From contig JASJOG010000198.1 in assembly GCA_030142905.1 (NCBI GenBank), positions 496,001 through 560,000 of the forward strand: a DNA stretch of 64,000 nt, written 5' to 3'. The notes below the pieces were generated by a model. It was not told where the DNA came from. It saw only the letters and a program-made list of their open reading frames with translations, and did not search any database. The DNA comes from Heliopora coerulea (lineage: Eukaryota > Cnidaria > Anthozoa > Scleralcyonacea > Helioporidae). Made by a program: the position numbers and the translations under genes. Positions within the stretch are counted from its first letter, which is position 1, and each line of letters starts with the position of its first letter. Of the stretch, positions 1 to 13,364 are shown one piece after another.

Positions 1-600
1 TGTATGAAACTAAATTATTTTTATTGCAACCCTCGCTTAACATTTTTGCAGGTCACGTGGAAACTAAACATGTATATTTCATACTGTTGATGAACTTTGG
101 TTCACAGCAGTTTGGTAACCTACATTATCTTAATAGCTATCTGTACTGGAAACTTTGGTCACATAATAACATTCGAGGTTTACGTTAATGAAAGTATATT
201 TCCTGGTAATGAACGGCAAAAGGTTTCGTTATTGTACATTGTTTTGGCTTCGACAGGTCCTTGGGTCCATCTCCGCTTGGGCATACCTAAGTCAGTTGTA
301 TATTTCCGCTTACAGTTTGGTGCCTTTGGCGTCTTTCTACTAGGGCATTTGTACTTGTGCATTTTATTCGCTTCTGTGTAGTTTCTTAGGAACTTCTTGG
401 CTTGGGCTTCTTTTTACTGGCGCAAAGTTATGTCTGGTATATTTCTGCTTGCATTATGTTAACGATCTTTCTGCTTGCGGATTTTACTTCCCTTGCTTAT
501 ACACCCTTTGGTGTCGATTCGCTTCCGCGTGGGTAGTTTGGTATTTTGGTATTTTTTTTTCTCTTGCAAACGATTTAATTCCTTTGGGATTTCTTTTGCC
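1..600. other. Non-coding sequence, no gene seen
   Basis: Only short open frames without recognisable motifs. T-rich plus-strand sequence leads into the minisatellite that follows. Confidence 0.6.
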
Positions 601-1340
601 AAGTCAAAATAGGGCAAAATTCGGTTTTTTAGTTGGTGTAATAAATCCCAGGGGAATTCTTTTCCCATGTCAAAATGGGCGAAAATTCGGTTTTTCAGTT
701 GGTGTAATAAATCCCAGGGGAATTCTTTTACCATGTCAAAATGGGCGAAAATTCGGTTTTTCACTTGGTGTAATAAATCCCAGGGGAATTCTTTTCCCAA
801 GTCAAAAAGGGCGAAAATTCGGTTTTTCACTTGGTGTAATAAATCCCAGGGGAATTCTTTTGCCAAGTCAAAATGGGCGAAAATTCGGTTTTTCAGTTGG
901 TGTAATAAATCCCAGGGGAATTCTTTTCCCAAGTCAAAAAGGGCGAAAATTCGGTTTTTCACTTGGTGTAATAAATCCCAGGGGAATTCTTTTGCCAAGT
1001 CAAAATGGGCGAAAATTCGGTTTTTCACTTGGTGTAATAAATCCCAGGGGAATTCTTTTGCCAAGTCAAAATGGGCGAAAATTCGGTTTTTCACTTGGTG
1101 AAATAAATCCCAGGGGAATTCTTTTGCCAAGTCAAAATGGGCGAAAATTCGATTTTTCAGTTGGTGAAATAATTCCCAGGGGAATTCTTTTGCCAAGTCA
1201 AAATGGGCGAAAATTCGGTTTTTCAGTTGGTGTAATAAATCCCAGGGGAATTCTTTCCCCAAGTCAAAATGGGCGAAAATTCGATTTTTTAGTTGGTGTA
1301 ATAAATCCCAGGGGAATTCCAATTCCCAAGGGAATTCCCC
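601..1340. repeat. 66-bp tandem minisatellite, about 11 copies
   Basis: The word GGGGAATTC recurs every 66 bp (651, 717, 783, 849 and on). Units differ by a few substitutions and end in a degenerate copy. Because 66 is a multiple of three, long frames stay open on both strands, but the periodic peptides (22-residue repeat) have no start context or flanking coding signal. I read this as satellite DNA, not a gene. Confidence 0.93.
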
Positions 1341-1374
1341 GTTTTTGAATAAATTAAAATGGAATTCAGAGGGG

Positions 1375-1500
1375 ACCGTTTCATTTTTTTTTCAATTTTT
1401 TTTTTCACTTTTTTTTTCAATTTTTTTTTTCATTTTTTTTTTTCAAATTTTTTTTTTTTCAATTTTTTTTTTCATTTTTTTTTTCAAAACTTTATTATTT
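1375..1500. repeat. T-rich low-complexity tract
   Basis: Runs of 8-12 T broken by CA or AAT at near-regular spacing. A separate pure poly-T of about 33 nt lies at 1756-1788. Confidence 0.9.
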
Positions 1501-1753
1501 TCAAGACTTTAAATTTCCACCCCATTATACTCCCCCGTAGGTATACCCCTGACCAAGTGAAAGAATGAATCTTAATCTACTAAAAAAGCAGTAGAAGTTT
1601 GGATTAAACGGCCTCCATCCACCCCCACCACAACATCCCTACCGAAAATCGGCAATTTATAGACTAAGACTCAAGCACCCAAATGTGGGAGCGTCGATGT
1701 AGTGCGCATGCGCGGTTATTCCCATGGGAATTCAAAATTTTTGGACAGAATAT

Positions 1754-1789
<36 letters not shown>

Positions 1790-2061
1790 GACCCCAGCTT
1801 TTGGTCTTCCATCGGTAAAATGCTATGGGCCGACCATTTTCTAAATCACTTTCCTTTCAAGTATTTTTTCAAAATATATTTTATTACCTTTTATTAGTTT
1901 ACAGCGACAATAGATTAAGGTTTTACCGAGAACAATTTAAAGATTAACAACTAAACTACAACATAAAAAACATCAACCTGGCATTACAATCATTTCTCAT
2001 TTAATCAAGCAGGTCTACAACAGAGTTTGTAGTAAATAACTTCGTTAACATCACTACTTAA

Positions 2062-2395
2062 AGGTAATCATTACTTTTTTTTAGATAACAGCAACGGTAA
2101 CTATGAAATAAAATAGAGTACTGCGTAGGCACTGTTGAAATCGAAATGAAATAATCGGAAAGGTCTGAGTAATGACGAAATGTAAAGAGTAGTTTTCTAA
2201 CGTTTCCAGCGAAGAAAACGAACGCTTTCTCTCTGACGAAGGACCTTCGCTCGAAACGTTACAAAACTACTCTTTACATTTCGCCATTACTCACACCTTT
2301 CCGATTATTTCACTTCGATTTCAACAGTGCCTACGCAGTACTCTTTTATTTCATAGTTACCGTTGCTGTTACCTAAAAAAAAGTAATCATTACCT
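2062..2395. repeat. Palindromic element with hammerhead-like core (family 1)
   Basis: Arms of about 140 bp are near-perfect inverted copies: the left arm starts AGGTAATCATTACTTTT and the right arm ends with its complement. The centre reads CTGACGA, 12-13 nt, then CGAAACGTTA on the plus strand, which resembles the conserved core of a hammerhead ribozyme. Related elements lie at 36112-36320, 43690-43852, 51884-52092, 55367-55571 and 59736-59898. A fragment of the arm is repeated just downstream at 2396-2434. Confidence 0.85.
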
Positions 2396-2434
2396 ACTCT
2401 TTACATTTCGGCATTACTCACACCTTTCCGATTA

Positions 2435-4100
2435 TGTAACGGTAACTAGTTGCAAAAACTGCTTTGAAAACGAAACGAATACAAGTTACAATTTGCAAAT
2501 CGAATGTTCCTTACTTTCTGCAAGTGACCAAAATATGACCAATCAAATAGAAAATATATACAATTTAACAACTTAACTGCTACGTGACTGGCCAATGGCA
2601 ATCACATCCAGTAACATTGTTTGTATTTTAATTTCTCAACCATGTGTCAGGTATGCATCATTTGGATGCTCAGCTTGCCATGGTGACGCGAGATTGACGT
2701 TTTGTTAAAGCCAATAAATGTAACTCGTAACTTTTTCACAAAAATACATTGTAACTTTGTAATTGTAACTAGTTACCTTTTCCCAACTGTAACTTGTACC
2801 GATAACTAGATCTATTTTTAGTCTAGTAACTGTAACTGTAACTAGTAACAAATAAACTGTTACAGCACTGGGCCTTATCACATAATGTGAAATTGATCAT
2901 AAAAACAGCAATACCAATAGCCAAAGTCGAAAAATTTCTACACTTTCACTGTTCCGACATAGGTTTAATCAATTTCCTATTTCAGTATTAACTCGCCAGA
3001 CTTTTTAGAACAAGTCTTTCATCATCAGAGTTCACAAAGTTCACGGTTGTGTTTGCTTTGAAATCCTGGGAATTCAAAAGCTTTTTTTACCAATCCAACT
3101 GATGAGAGTTCAGAAAGTAACTTTCTTTCAGCAAAATCTTCCGAATTTAAATGCGTTGCTAAGCGGTTTACAAGAATCTTATTGTGCCAGACATCTGGCC
3201 ATTTCATTGAGCCAAGAAAAACATTTGGGCGTCAAAAGGTTAACCAACATTTTAGCAATAAAAATAATTCCACTCAGCATTGTCTATTTCTAATTTCATG
3301 TCCGTGTTGCTGTTGTTACAATTAATTCCTCTCGGCCTTTGAAACTGAAGTGTACAGTAAGAACTAAATATTAAAATAAAATTGTAATTTTCATATTCTA
3401 CACAATATGTCCATGTTACTTACTGAAAGTCTAATTTGCTATCTCCTACTTCGATCATCATTATCTGAAGAAGGTTCTTTTCTGTTTGATGTATCTTCTT
3501 AAGTATGTCCATATCCTAAAGTAAAAAAAATGATTAATTAGAAAAGAACTTTCTATCATTATTGTCTGGCTGAAAATAATAAATTACCGATTTTAGCTTG
3601 GTCATTAGTCTATTTGACTAAAGTAGAGAACTATTACTAATTAATTTATTAAGCTGTTGAAATTTACTAAGCTGTTGAAAATGTTATAAAATTAAACAAG
3701 AGATAAGCTATAACCTTGATATCATGATATTCTGTCAACCACTGCTTGTGTACGTCTGTGGTAACGTTTGCAGTAACGGTGGCATAAACGCGTTTTCCTA
3801 AACATTGATCGGAATTTGGAACCTGTGTTTAATTTTGGAATGCCTCACACATATATACGAAACCTGCGGAAAGGCGAAACTCATTTTTATGTTTTCATTA
3901 ACTGAACTTTACACTGTATTTGAAATGTGTCCTCAAAGGTTAATGTTGCTAATTTTTCGCTTGAATGATAGCTTCAGCTGAAATTTCTCTTCTACCTCTT
4001 TCACAGGAGCTCTAAAGGAGCATATTAGGGACCTTTGCGGTCTACGACACCAAAGAGAATGAATAATGTTTATTCTCCACAGCATTCTCAACACCGTCTC
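2435..4100. other. Non-coding, AT-rich, no gene seen
   Basis: Clusters of the words GTAACT and GTAACTAGT around 2430-2860 suggest an old repeat. No open frame has recognisable motifs. Confidence 0.5.
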
Positions 4101-4107
4101 AACAATC

Positions 4108-4520
4108 CAAAATAAGCATTTTAAAGTGCGTTTGTCTCGAGGTGATGTCGTATACCAGATTACTTGTCCTGTATGCAATAGACGATATATTAGGGAAAGC
4201 GATCGTTGCTCACAGACGTCTTTCTGAACATTCTACTTAACACAACACTAGTGCGGTTGCCGATAGTTCTTACATGATGACGCACAATTCATTATTGATT
4301 TACATAGTCAACGTGACCTACTAAATGACCTTATCTTTTCTTCTGACTTATCTTCCAGTATGAAAAATCTCAAACCTTTAATAACTCTTAAATTCCTTAC
4401 TCTAATAAGTCTATTAAAACCAACAAACTATTAATTGTAGAAGCATTGCATACTAAGTTTGTTAAACCCGAGTTAAACCAGGGTCTAATGGCTAGTAAAG
4501 AATTATCACATTTTACTTAG
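4108..4520 (+). pseudogene. Decayed Penelope-like element, GIY-YIG endonuclease remnant
   Basis: Around 4120-4235 the plus strand encodes VVYQITCPVCNRRYI, matching the start of a GIY-YIG nuclease as found in Penelope-like retroelements (a V-Y-x-I-x-C core, a CxxC pair, then Y-I and a conserved arginine). The G of the usual YIG is replaced by R. The frame stops soon after and continues in another frame. At 4430-4520 a second piece, VEALHTKFVKPELNQG, matches the C-terminal end of the same domain. No reverse transcriptase was recognised upstream. The copy is clearly dead and differs in sequence from the younger element near 63 kb. Confidence 0.7.
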
Positions 4521-4754
4521 TTTTTCCAAAAGTGAAGCTACGTACTGTTAATTTGTCACCGTTGAAATGAAGTCGAAATATCACAATCTCGCAATAGTTC
4601 CATTTTGTTAGCTCGAACCTCGAGTTTCATGATGTCTATATTTTTCGGAATATCCTTTGTTTTATGTTAAGCACTGATTTGTGTCTTTAGCAATATGAAT
4701 AAAATTAAATATCAATCAAATAGTTTGACCCCGCGAGAATCAGTTCGCGTTGCA

Positions 4755-5160
4755 GGGAGACTTTCCAGGTTAAGGTAGTCTTGAGAAGAACTGTTGGTTA
4801 CTGACGTTTCGACGGCTACAGCGGTTGTTTTCTTCCAAATTGAAGAAAGAGGAACAGTCGGCCTATTGGTGTATCTGGTTCACTACATCATGCCAGCAGG
4901 CAGTTGTTTGCGGGACATCTGTGGTCCAACGGTGTACGTGGGTGAAGTCAATATTGTGTATTGGCGTATGTGGGTGTAGTCTGTGTGGGTTTGTAGGTGT
5001 TGTTGTGCCGAGTCCCAGTCAATGTTGTGTTCCGTTTATCGATGGTGTTCAGAAATGTGGTTAGTTCTGTCGCCGTTCTTCGTTGCTAGTTTGTGCTCAG
5101 TCGAAACATCAGTAACCAACATACGCACTCAAGACCAAGCAAACCTGTACGATCGACCTT
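4755..5160. repeat. Degenerate palindromic element (family 2)
   Basis: Inverted ends: AGTCTTGAG then GGTTACTGACGTTTCGAC at the left, and the complement ending ACTCAAGACCAAGC at the right. The ends match the element at 35638-35867 inside MCU, including the GAAACGTCAGT part of its hammerhead-like core. The interior is GT-rich and diverged. Confidence 0.65.
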
Positions 5161-5228
5161 GAACACGTACTAAAATTAAATATCCTTGGTCAAAATATAG
5201 TTCTGTACCTAAAACTTTAACATAGGAC

Positions 5229-5461
5229 CAGGGGTTAAAATAGCAGCCGGCTGCCGGCGATAGCCGCAGGGTTTAAAATAAATATTCGTCAGTTAAATTT
5301 ATTTACCGGCTCTTACGCGAAACCTACTTATTTCGGCCAGCTATTTTTGCTTTCCAATGTTTATTTTGTTGCATATGGGGACTAAAATCGCCAAAAAAAT
5401 CGCCGGCTAAGGAGCAATAATGCCGGCTATTGCCGGCAGCCGGCTCCTGTTTTAACCCCTG
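5229..5461. mobile_element. MITE with CAGGGG termini
   Basis: Terminal inverted repeats of about 30 bp start CAGGGGTTAAAA, and the sequence TAGGAC directly repeats on both flanks (5223-5228 and 5462-5467). Subterminal GCCGGC-rich palindromes are present and there is no coding capacity. CAGGG ends are typical of hAT elements, but these normally duplicate 8 bp and I see only 6, so the superfamily is uncertain. Confidence 0.8.
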
Positions 5462-5532
5462 TAGGACACAGGAAGCCCAACTCTGATGCCTTTCATGGTC
5501 TTTTCATTTTTATTCAAATGATTCTGCCAGAT

Positions 5533-6015
5533 GCTGTGGAAATTACCACGCCAGCGTTTTATTTAACCTCGCAGATAGCTGAGCCCCCGGCGCTTCTCTT
5601 AATAGTTCGTTGCCGTGCAAATAGCAACGCGCAGTAATTTGAAACTCCGAACCGGCGTTTTTTTCTGACACTCGAATGCGGGTGACGTAGGCTGAATGTT
5701 GAGACGACAGAGCACGCAGTGCGGGATAACACATACTCTCTTCATCTCCCCCGCGCGTTTTATTACGTGTTTTCCGCCAACTGGCAACTTCTTCGAGTTC
5801 AATTACTACCACACCAAGCGCACACTGCGTGTTCCGTGGTCTCAGCATTCAGCCTATGTCACGTGCGTTCGAGTGTCAATAGAAAAAAACACCTGTCTGG
5901 AGTTTCAAAATTACCGCGCGTCGCTATTTGCATGACAACAAACTGTTAAGAGAAGCGCCGCGGGCTCAGCAATCTGCGAGGTTAAATAAGACACTGGCGT
6001 AATTTCCACAGCACC
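5533..6015. repeat. Long inverted repeat, arms about 170 bp
   Basis: The left arm (from GCTGTGGAAATTACC) and right arm (ending AATTTCCACAGC) are diverged inverted copies that both carry a CACTCGAA stretch and a TTGCTATTTGCA-like stretch. No coding signal; probably an old foldback element. Confidence 0.8.
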
Positions 6016-9000
6016 TAGATTTAAATTTACAGGGGCTGTAAACATAACTTTACCATGCCTGACCCCAATCCTCGAACAAAGACTAGATTTTTGCAGTTCT
6101 TAAAGGGGTGCTTCACCTTTATTTGGCATTAAAATTGACTAGACTTTGACCATCGATAATTAACAGTTTTTAGCCCCAAAATGTGAAAAGTCTGTACTTT
6201 TATAAAAAGTATGAACTGTCAGCCAAAAGTTGAAATAATAATTTACCCAATTTGAATGCCTGGATTGTAATATGAGAGCAAAAGAACCACTGTCCATGAA
6301 AAGTTTTATTTCACAGACTAAAAATCCCCACCACAATACCTCACACACAATTGCATAAATTTAAATTACAACTTCCCATGCAAAAGGTTAAACATCAAAT
6401 TATGCCTCTTTAAGTCACTTTTTTGATATTCACTTTGGCTGCCATGGAATCACCATTTCATCCTAACTGATGAAAAATTGAGGTGAAGCATGCCCTTAAA
6501 TGTGAACATGCTGAAGACGTGCCAAAGAACTTTGTCCTCTTCAAGTCTGGACAAAATGAAGCAGTTGTCAAGGCAAAGAGTGGTCAGTGCAAGTATTAGA
6601 ATGCTTAAATTAATGGGTTATGTGATCAGTGAAAGGTGCTAAATATACATAACTGATCACTCCAAATCATGTACCTTTATTATTAGTATTTTATCCCTTC
6701 ATCATTCTAACATAATGTAGTATCAAGTGTTATGTAACTGTACTTGTAAAATTTAGGATGAAATAAAATGTACATATCTTGCCACGATAGCATTATATTT
6801 CCAGTTTCTACAAGACTTTTATCTCAATGTTTTATCAATAGCTTTATCATGTCCACTTATTGTAATATTTGAGTAGAGTAGGTAAATGCATATCATTCAA
6901 AATGGAGTGATTCAAAGTGGTCCATCTGAAGAGAAGTCATGAAAAAAGACTTGGCAACCATATTGTCAATCAGCAACCATACAGTAAGGCTCAAATCAGC
7001 TAGAATATGGTGTATCTTGCAAGTAACTTGAATAAAATTGTTCAAGGAAAGACAAATAATGTGATTTGTCTGGATAAAAAATGACATAATTGTGCTGTAA
7101 TGCATGAAGGAAGGACTTCAGCTGACTTAGTTAATCATAAAAAAAATGGATGTGATTTGATGCAAGTTTAAATATTGACTCAACTTAATTTCAGCTCAGA
7201 GAATGACTTCATTCAACTTAACTTGATACTTGATGACCAAGGGACTTAGTTCAACTCAAATCTAAAATTATTGCGACTCAGTTCCAACATTGATTATTTC
7301 TATATAAATAATCCATTGATAATAAACAGCAAGGGTACACTTTGATATTTTACTCTGCCTACCAGAATTATCAGAATTGCAAAGAAGTTAAACTACTTGA
7401 GTAATTAAGGAAAGTAGCTAAGTAAAAAGGAAAGACATCTTGTTTTCCTATGTTGTTGTGACTCATCAATTAATATAAAAAATTTTAATCTATATATGGT
7501 TTGCTTTTTTAAATGTATTTTGATACATCTAGTGATATAAGTTTTTCTTCCTTTCTTTCCATTTTGTATGCTGAGGTGACATCTGAATTAATACAAGTGT
7601 TTTCATCTACATATTTGATTGTTTACTTGTTTAAGTGCCGATGCATTTTGATTTATCCCAAATCTTTTACATATTATAGGCCATGATTCACAACTAAATA
7701 TCATTTCAAATGCCACTGCACACCTCCATTGGGTTAGGCATGAAGTGCTCAGCACGCCTACCATTTTCCTCAGTGAAAGGCTTGTGTATGGTATTTCTAA
7801 TTAGCCAACATAAATTTCTGAAGTGCACCTTTGGCCTATAACAGTTTAACCAACCTAGCAGCTAACCCAATAAAGGGTGACAGCCTACTTCATGTATGCT
7901 GAATAAAATTGTCTAGCATGAGCCAGAATAAAATTCTTAAGTGCACCATTGCCCCTCAATGGGTTAATCTGCCCCAGTTGGTCTGATTATTTCCAGTTAT
8001 ATTGTACTGTCAAGATGTCCAATATAAATGTTCATATACAACAATGTACAGAGGGCAGTTTTATGTACCCTTAATGGCTCATTCTGTAGGCAAGTCCTCA
8101 CAACTGACTGGTCACAGTCATGCTTTGAATGACCAAAAAAACCCTTATGTGCCAAATAACAAGTTAGGCACATCCTCTGAAAATTTAAGTTAATCTTGCT
8201 CACGTCAGCACAGCCCTACTAAGCAATCAAAACTTATACACCAGATAAACTATTAGGGCTATGTAAAACAGGTCCCCGAAGATTACAGGTTTAGAGACAT
8301 TACTAATCAAGACTCAAAATTGGTTGTCAATGTTGCAGACATGTCCAGCAATAGTCAGTAGATGTCTCCCCACAGAAAATCTTTTCATCAACTCTGCACC
8401 ATTTTTTCTGACTGATGACTGGTATTACCCAATATTAGCTTAAGTGTCAGAATCAAGAAATTTTAACTAATAAACATATCTCTCAATCCCATATGATACA
8501 GTTTATTATCACTGAAAATAGAAACCTGTGTTGAAATTGGATCTCTATTATTCAATATCATTCAAATATTGATCTAGGGTAACAGTAACCTACCAGTAAC
8601 CAAGATCTCCCACCACAGTATACAATAAATGTTAATCTCCCCTTGTTCTATCTTAAGTTAAATTTTAAGTTGCCTATTGTTTTGACAGTAAAAAATTTGA
8701 CACAGGTAAAACAAAAATTTCCCAGGATAGCCAAAAAGTTTGTTGTAATATCCTCAGAAATTTTTGTCAACAGACTAAAAATTTTAGAATTGATCCCTCC
8801 TAATAATTAGCTAAAGTCATAGGGATCTGACATTGACAACAATTATTTCCAAGGTAACTTGAAAAAGCTGAAACATTTTTAACAAGCTTTAGAGTGCTAC
8901 ACATTTAGACAGGTGAATATTGTTTTTGGGTCCTGTGTTGCATTACAGAGAAATGGTTCATGATTTGATGCAATCCATTGTGGTGACAGTTCACAGCAAT

Positions 9001-9715
9001 TCTAGATTTTTAAGCACTATCCCAAATTTCCCAAGTACATTCAAAACTGAATGGAGGATGCCAAATCATGAACTATTTATTTTATAAAATAGAGTTAGAC
9101 ACAAAATAACAAAAAGCAAGTTGTATTTCACCAATTAAAAATTACTTTCTCCTTATACTGTATAAGTGAAAAATTTGAAACATTTTTGACTGGCCAAGAT
9201 CAAGTGATGCTCAAGAACTTTTTTTAAAAAATGTTTGCCCATGCTTTTTTCCCATGCTTCATCAAGGGTGGAGCACAAATAACACACAATCAAAAGCAGC
9301 ATTAAATTAAATCTCGGTCATTATTAATATATAAATTTGCAAATACATTAGATTGATACACTAATTATTTGTTTGATGACATTTTCCCTTCAGAATGAGT
9401 TACAAAAGCTGGCACAGATCACAGCAGTTTGGATGTACTGGTTTTTGAGCCCTTGTACTATAGTCTGCTGTTTACCAATCATGGTAGGCTCTCAGTCCTC
9501 TCTTTCCCTTGAGACAAATTCTTCCTACACTGCTATAATAACATTAAACTCTAAAATTACTGGAACAATACCTATAAACTGGATTTTGATGCCAACATCA
9601 AAGCTGAGATGAAAGTCGATATGCTGGTCACCCCAGTACCCTATGTAATGAAACATGACCTATTGCCAAAAACTTAGTTAACCAAAAGTTTGGTTTTTCT
9701 TTCAAAGTGTTCTAT
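6016..9715. other. Long AT-rich stretch, no gene seen
   Basis: Open frames stay under about 80 codons and none shows a known motif or a convincing splice pair. Short words like GGGTTAGGCATGAAGTGC near 7730 and TTAACCCAATAAAGGGTGA near 7860 look like pieces of a dispersed repeat. Confidence 0.5.
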
Positions 9716-12060
9716 TTAATCCCAAGAAAGTACAGTAGAGGACAATGCCTATAAGTCTGTATATTCTTAAGAATTAACTGCCCATGAAAAACAGTGGTTT
9801 AAAACAATTTCTTTCCATGTGCCTGATAGTCCCACGTGAGAAGAAATATACTTGTGTTTTGGATCTACTGTACATGACTGCTCCCATTTTGGCTTCTTTC
9901 AGCCATGAGGCCAAGTATAAGGAGATATAGTACCAGTGTTCGGAGTCCAATGCACCACTATCTTCAGGTCAAACTTGGTGTCAATCATAATTTAGTAATA
10001 AATTTGCCAAAATGTACATGTAATGTTTAATAAAAATTAAAGTCGAATGAAGACCCAGACAAATGTTCAAACCTTGAACAACACTGGCCTTCACTTGTTT
10101 ATCTAACAACGTTGGTTGAATGAAAGTTGGTTGGATGAAAGGTCCAATATTTTTTCTTGCAAAAGATAAGATGCAAGAAATGTTGGATTGTGTTGCTGCT
10201 TTACATCAAATGCGCGTACCACCATGATGCCCACCATCGTGAAAAGTGATATTATATCGTTTATTACTGGGTTTAATTAATTTTATCAAGTGGGGGAGAA
10301 AATAAACGTCCACACCTGTTGTAAAATACCAACGGTACGTGCACCAGTATATTCTAACTCATTAAACTCTGCCGAGTGCAATGACACAAACTTACTTTGT
10401 TGATGGGGATCAAAGAAATTCTCCAGTGTCCAAGAGTTTGTACTGACTTTATGCAGGAGGTGGATGAAAACTGACCAACGAAACCTGTAACAGAACGAAA
10501 AAGGTTATTGTTCAGTTGTTCATTTCACCAAAGCTGTGCACTATGTCAAACATGACATAACACATGGAGGGTGGCAAATACGTTTGTTATTGGCTAGATA
10601 AATTTGCTTCTTTGCCCACTGCAAAGTGAGTGAAGGACAATGGGGCCAATTAATCCCAAGAAAGTACAGTAGAGGACAATGCCTATAAGTCTGTATATTC
10701 TTCAGAATTAACTGCCCATGAAAAACAGTGGTTTAAAACAATTTTTTTCCACGTGCCTGATAGTCCCATGTGAGAAGAAATATACTTGTGATTTGGATCT
10801 ACTGTACATGACTACCCCCATTTTGGCTTCTTTCAGCCATGAGGCCAAGTATAAGGAGATATAGTTCCAGTGTTTGGAGTCCAATGCACCACTATCTTCA
10901 GGTCAAACTTGGTGTCAATTATGATTTACTAATTAATCATACAGGGGGCAAAATTACTTGACTGTGATTGGGTAATGAGGAGGGCATGTTTTCTTAATTC
11001 AGGGCAAAATTACTTTTACCTGATTGGTGGAGACAGGAGTGGGAAAATTTACTTTTTTTAGAGCAATAAGAAATGGCTTCTTGCTTTGTTGAAGCCGACA
11101 ACAATTTAATTGAAGAATTTAAAACTTCTAGTGAAAACGTAAACACTAGAAATTATGATCTTAAGTTGATGATTGATTCAATTTAACAAAGTTTGTTGTA
11201 ATGAAAACCGTTTCTGAGTTATTTTTCACGTTGGGCTTTGATTGACACTTAAGTGGTTTCCTCGTGTTGTTCACGTGCGTAGCCAATTTATTTATGAATA
11301 AATTTTGCCCCCTATATGATCAACAGGTAATCACATCATTCCTAGTAAAATTAAGATTTAATTTCACTTGTGTTTTTAAAGTTGCACAAATGAAATTAAA
11401 CCTTAATTTTACTATGCCCCATGCGATTACCTACACAAATTTGCCAAAATGTACATGAAATGTTTAATAAAAATTAAAGTCGAATGAAGACTCAGATAAA
11501 TTTTCAAACAATGAGCAACACTGGTTTTCACTTGTTTATCTAACAACGTTGGTTGGATGAAAGTTTGACTTCGGTCAAACATTTTTTCTTGCAAAAGATA
11601 AGGTGCAAGAAATGTTGGATTGTCTAGCCGCTTTACATCAAATGCACGTACCACCATGATGCCCACCATCGTGAAAAGCGATATTATATGATTTATCACT
11701 GGCTTTAATTAATTTTATCAAGTGGGGGAGAAAATAAACGTCAATACATATTGTAAAATACCAACGGTACGTGCACCATTATATTTTAACGAAACTCTGC
11801 TGAGTGCAATGACACAAACTGACTTACTTACTTTGTTGATGGGGATCAAAGAAATTCTCCAGTGTCCAAGAGTTTGTACTGACTTTATGCAGGAGGTGGA
11901 TGAGAACTGACCAACGAAACCTGTAATAGAACGAAAAAGCTTATTGTTCAGTTATTCATTTCACCAAAGCTGTGCTCTATGTCAAACACGTGCAGAGTGG
12001 CAAACGCGTTTGCTATCGGCTGGATGAATTGTTTCTTTGCTCACTGCAACGTGAGTGAAG
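9716..12060. repeat. Local tandem segmental duplication, two units
   Basis: Sequence beginning ATCCCAAGAAAGTACAGTAG at about 9719 recurs at about 10653, and the block beginning AAATTTGCCAAAATGTACATG at about 10002 recurs at about 11437. Unit 1 is about 930 bp. Unit 2 is longer because it carries the insertion at 10936-11435. Units differ by a few percent. No coding exon is convincing, although both have an open stretch ending in an AAAGTAAG donor-like site on the minus strand (near 10400 and 11835). Confidence 0.85.
10936..11435. mobile_element. Insertion in the second unit, terminal inverted repeats
   Basis: This segment is missing from the first unit. It starts with ACAGGGGGCAAAATTACTT and has the complement AATTTTGCCCCCTATA near 11297-11315. 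A smaller hairpin built on GTAAAATTAAG(A/G)TTTAATTTCA follows at 11328-11430. No coding capacity; MITE-like. Confidence 0.7.
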
Positions 12061-13364
12061 GACAGTAGGTCGTTTACCTTGAAATCCTTCGTTTTTCAAC
12101 AATTTTGAATTTGTCAGTGAAAGTTCCGGACCTAAAACTCCCAAACATTAATCTCTCTTTGCACAACCATCTTGAATCGCCATCTTGCCTGTTCTCCTTG
12201 AAGCAGACTAAACGAAGCATTCCTCGTGGTCAAACCGGTTGAACTCCCAAAAGAGCTAAATCAGTAAAACGATTGGCCAACTCAACCATTCGGCTCATTG
12301 TCCTCATTGTTATCCAACGATAAAAAGCATATTAATCGCGCCTAAATACGAACTAGAAGCACTTATTCACCTCCACCATGCCTCCACTTCTGTGAATAAT
12401 TAACTATATCTTAGGCCTCCACGAGTTCATCCCGTTATGAACCTGTTAGAACCACAATATGAAGTGTTTCACACCAACGTATTAAAACAAACTAAAAAAC
12501 GTTCATGCATTGCGAAACGTTTGTGAATTATCAATATAGATAACTTTCCCCTGACACCAAAATCAGAAAACCTATTCAAAAGTTCCTTCAAAACAAAGAA
12601 CAGCACCGTCTTTCCGCCAATTGCCACATGAGGTCTGTAGACACTGGACTGTCTCTACCATTCTATTATATTCTTTCAAAGACTAAAGAGATATTAAATA
12701 CTTACTAACCGAGAGCGAGGTCCGCACGGGGAAGTATTTACCTGAGGTTTTCGTACAAAGCGAGCGACAAAGGCACCAGGTCTGTACGAAAAAACAGAAG
12801 GCAAATACTTTCGAGTGCAAAACTAAAAACGAGCTTCATAACGAATTTACTATATGGCTTTTGACTGGTTTTCTTGCCCATTTTAAACTGGGTTTTCGTC
12901 GTAGGATGTTGCTGTTTACCGTACCTCGTTTCTTGTTCGTCTTGCTCCTTGTTTCCACCAGTTAAACATTTATCGGCCGTGCTTTTAGACAATTAGTTTC
13001 GAACTAAAGCAGTAATAGTGTTCCACCACATTTTTTCATTCGGAATTTTCCATGGTAGATGATTAATTCTTCTTAAACTTCATTGAAACCAGCTCGAAGA
13101 TTTTCCCGCCTAAACTTATCGGTGCGGAATAAAAAGCGTACGGGAGTCGGGGAGTGATGGAACCGGTCGGTGCAATGTCGTAAGATGTCGGACAGTTCAG
13201 CAACCAATCAGCATGCGCAATTTTGCTAGCATACCGAAAAACGTAACAAGTAATTCATTACTGCCCATCTGTCTGGAATCATGTTTTCTATGTTGAATTC
13301 AAAACTGTGTAAAAAGAACTTGGAGTTTTAGACTCCGTAGAAAGTACGAAAGTAAAAGTTAATC
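12061..13364. other. Non-coding, no gene seen
   Basis: Mixed composition. The string CACCAGGTCTGTACGAAAAA at about 12774 recurs at about 14469, so part of this interval is a repeat. No supported open frame. Confidence 0.45.

Noticed and set aside
601..1340. CRISPR-like array
   Set aside because: Repeats are directly abutting 66-bp units without unique spacers, and the genome is eukaryotic.
449..1348. 299- and 287-codon overlapping open frames on both strands
   Set aside because: Both are products of the 66-bp minisatellite; no start context, introns or known motif.
3933..4178. 81-codon minus-strand frame
   Set aside because: Antisense shadow of the GIY-YIG remnant read on the plus strand.
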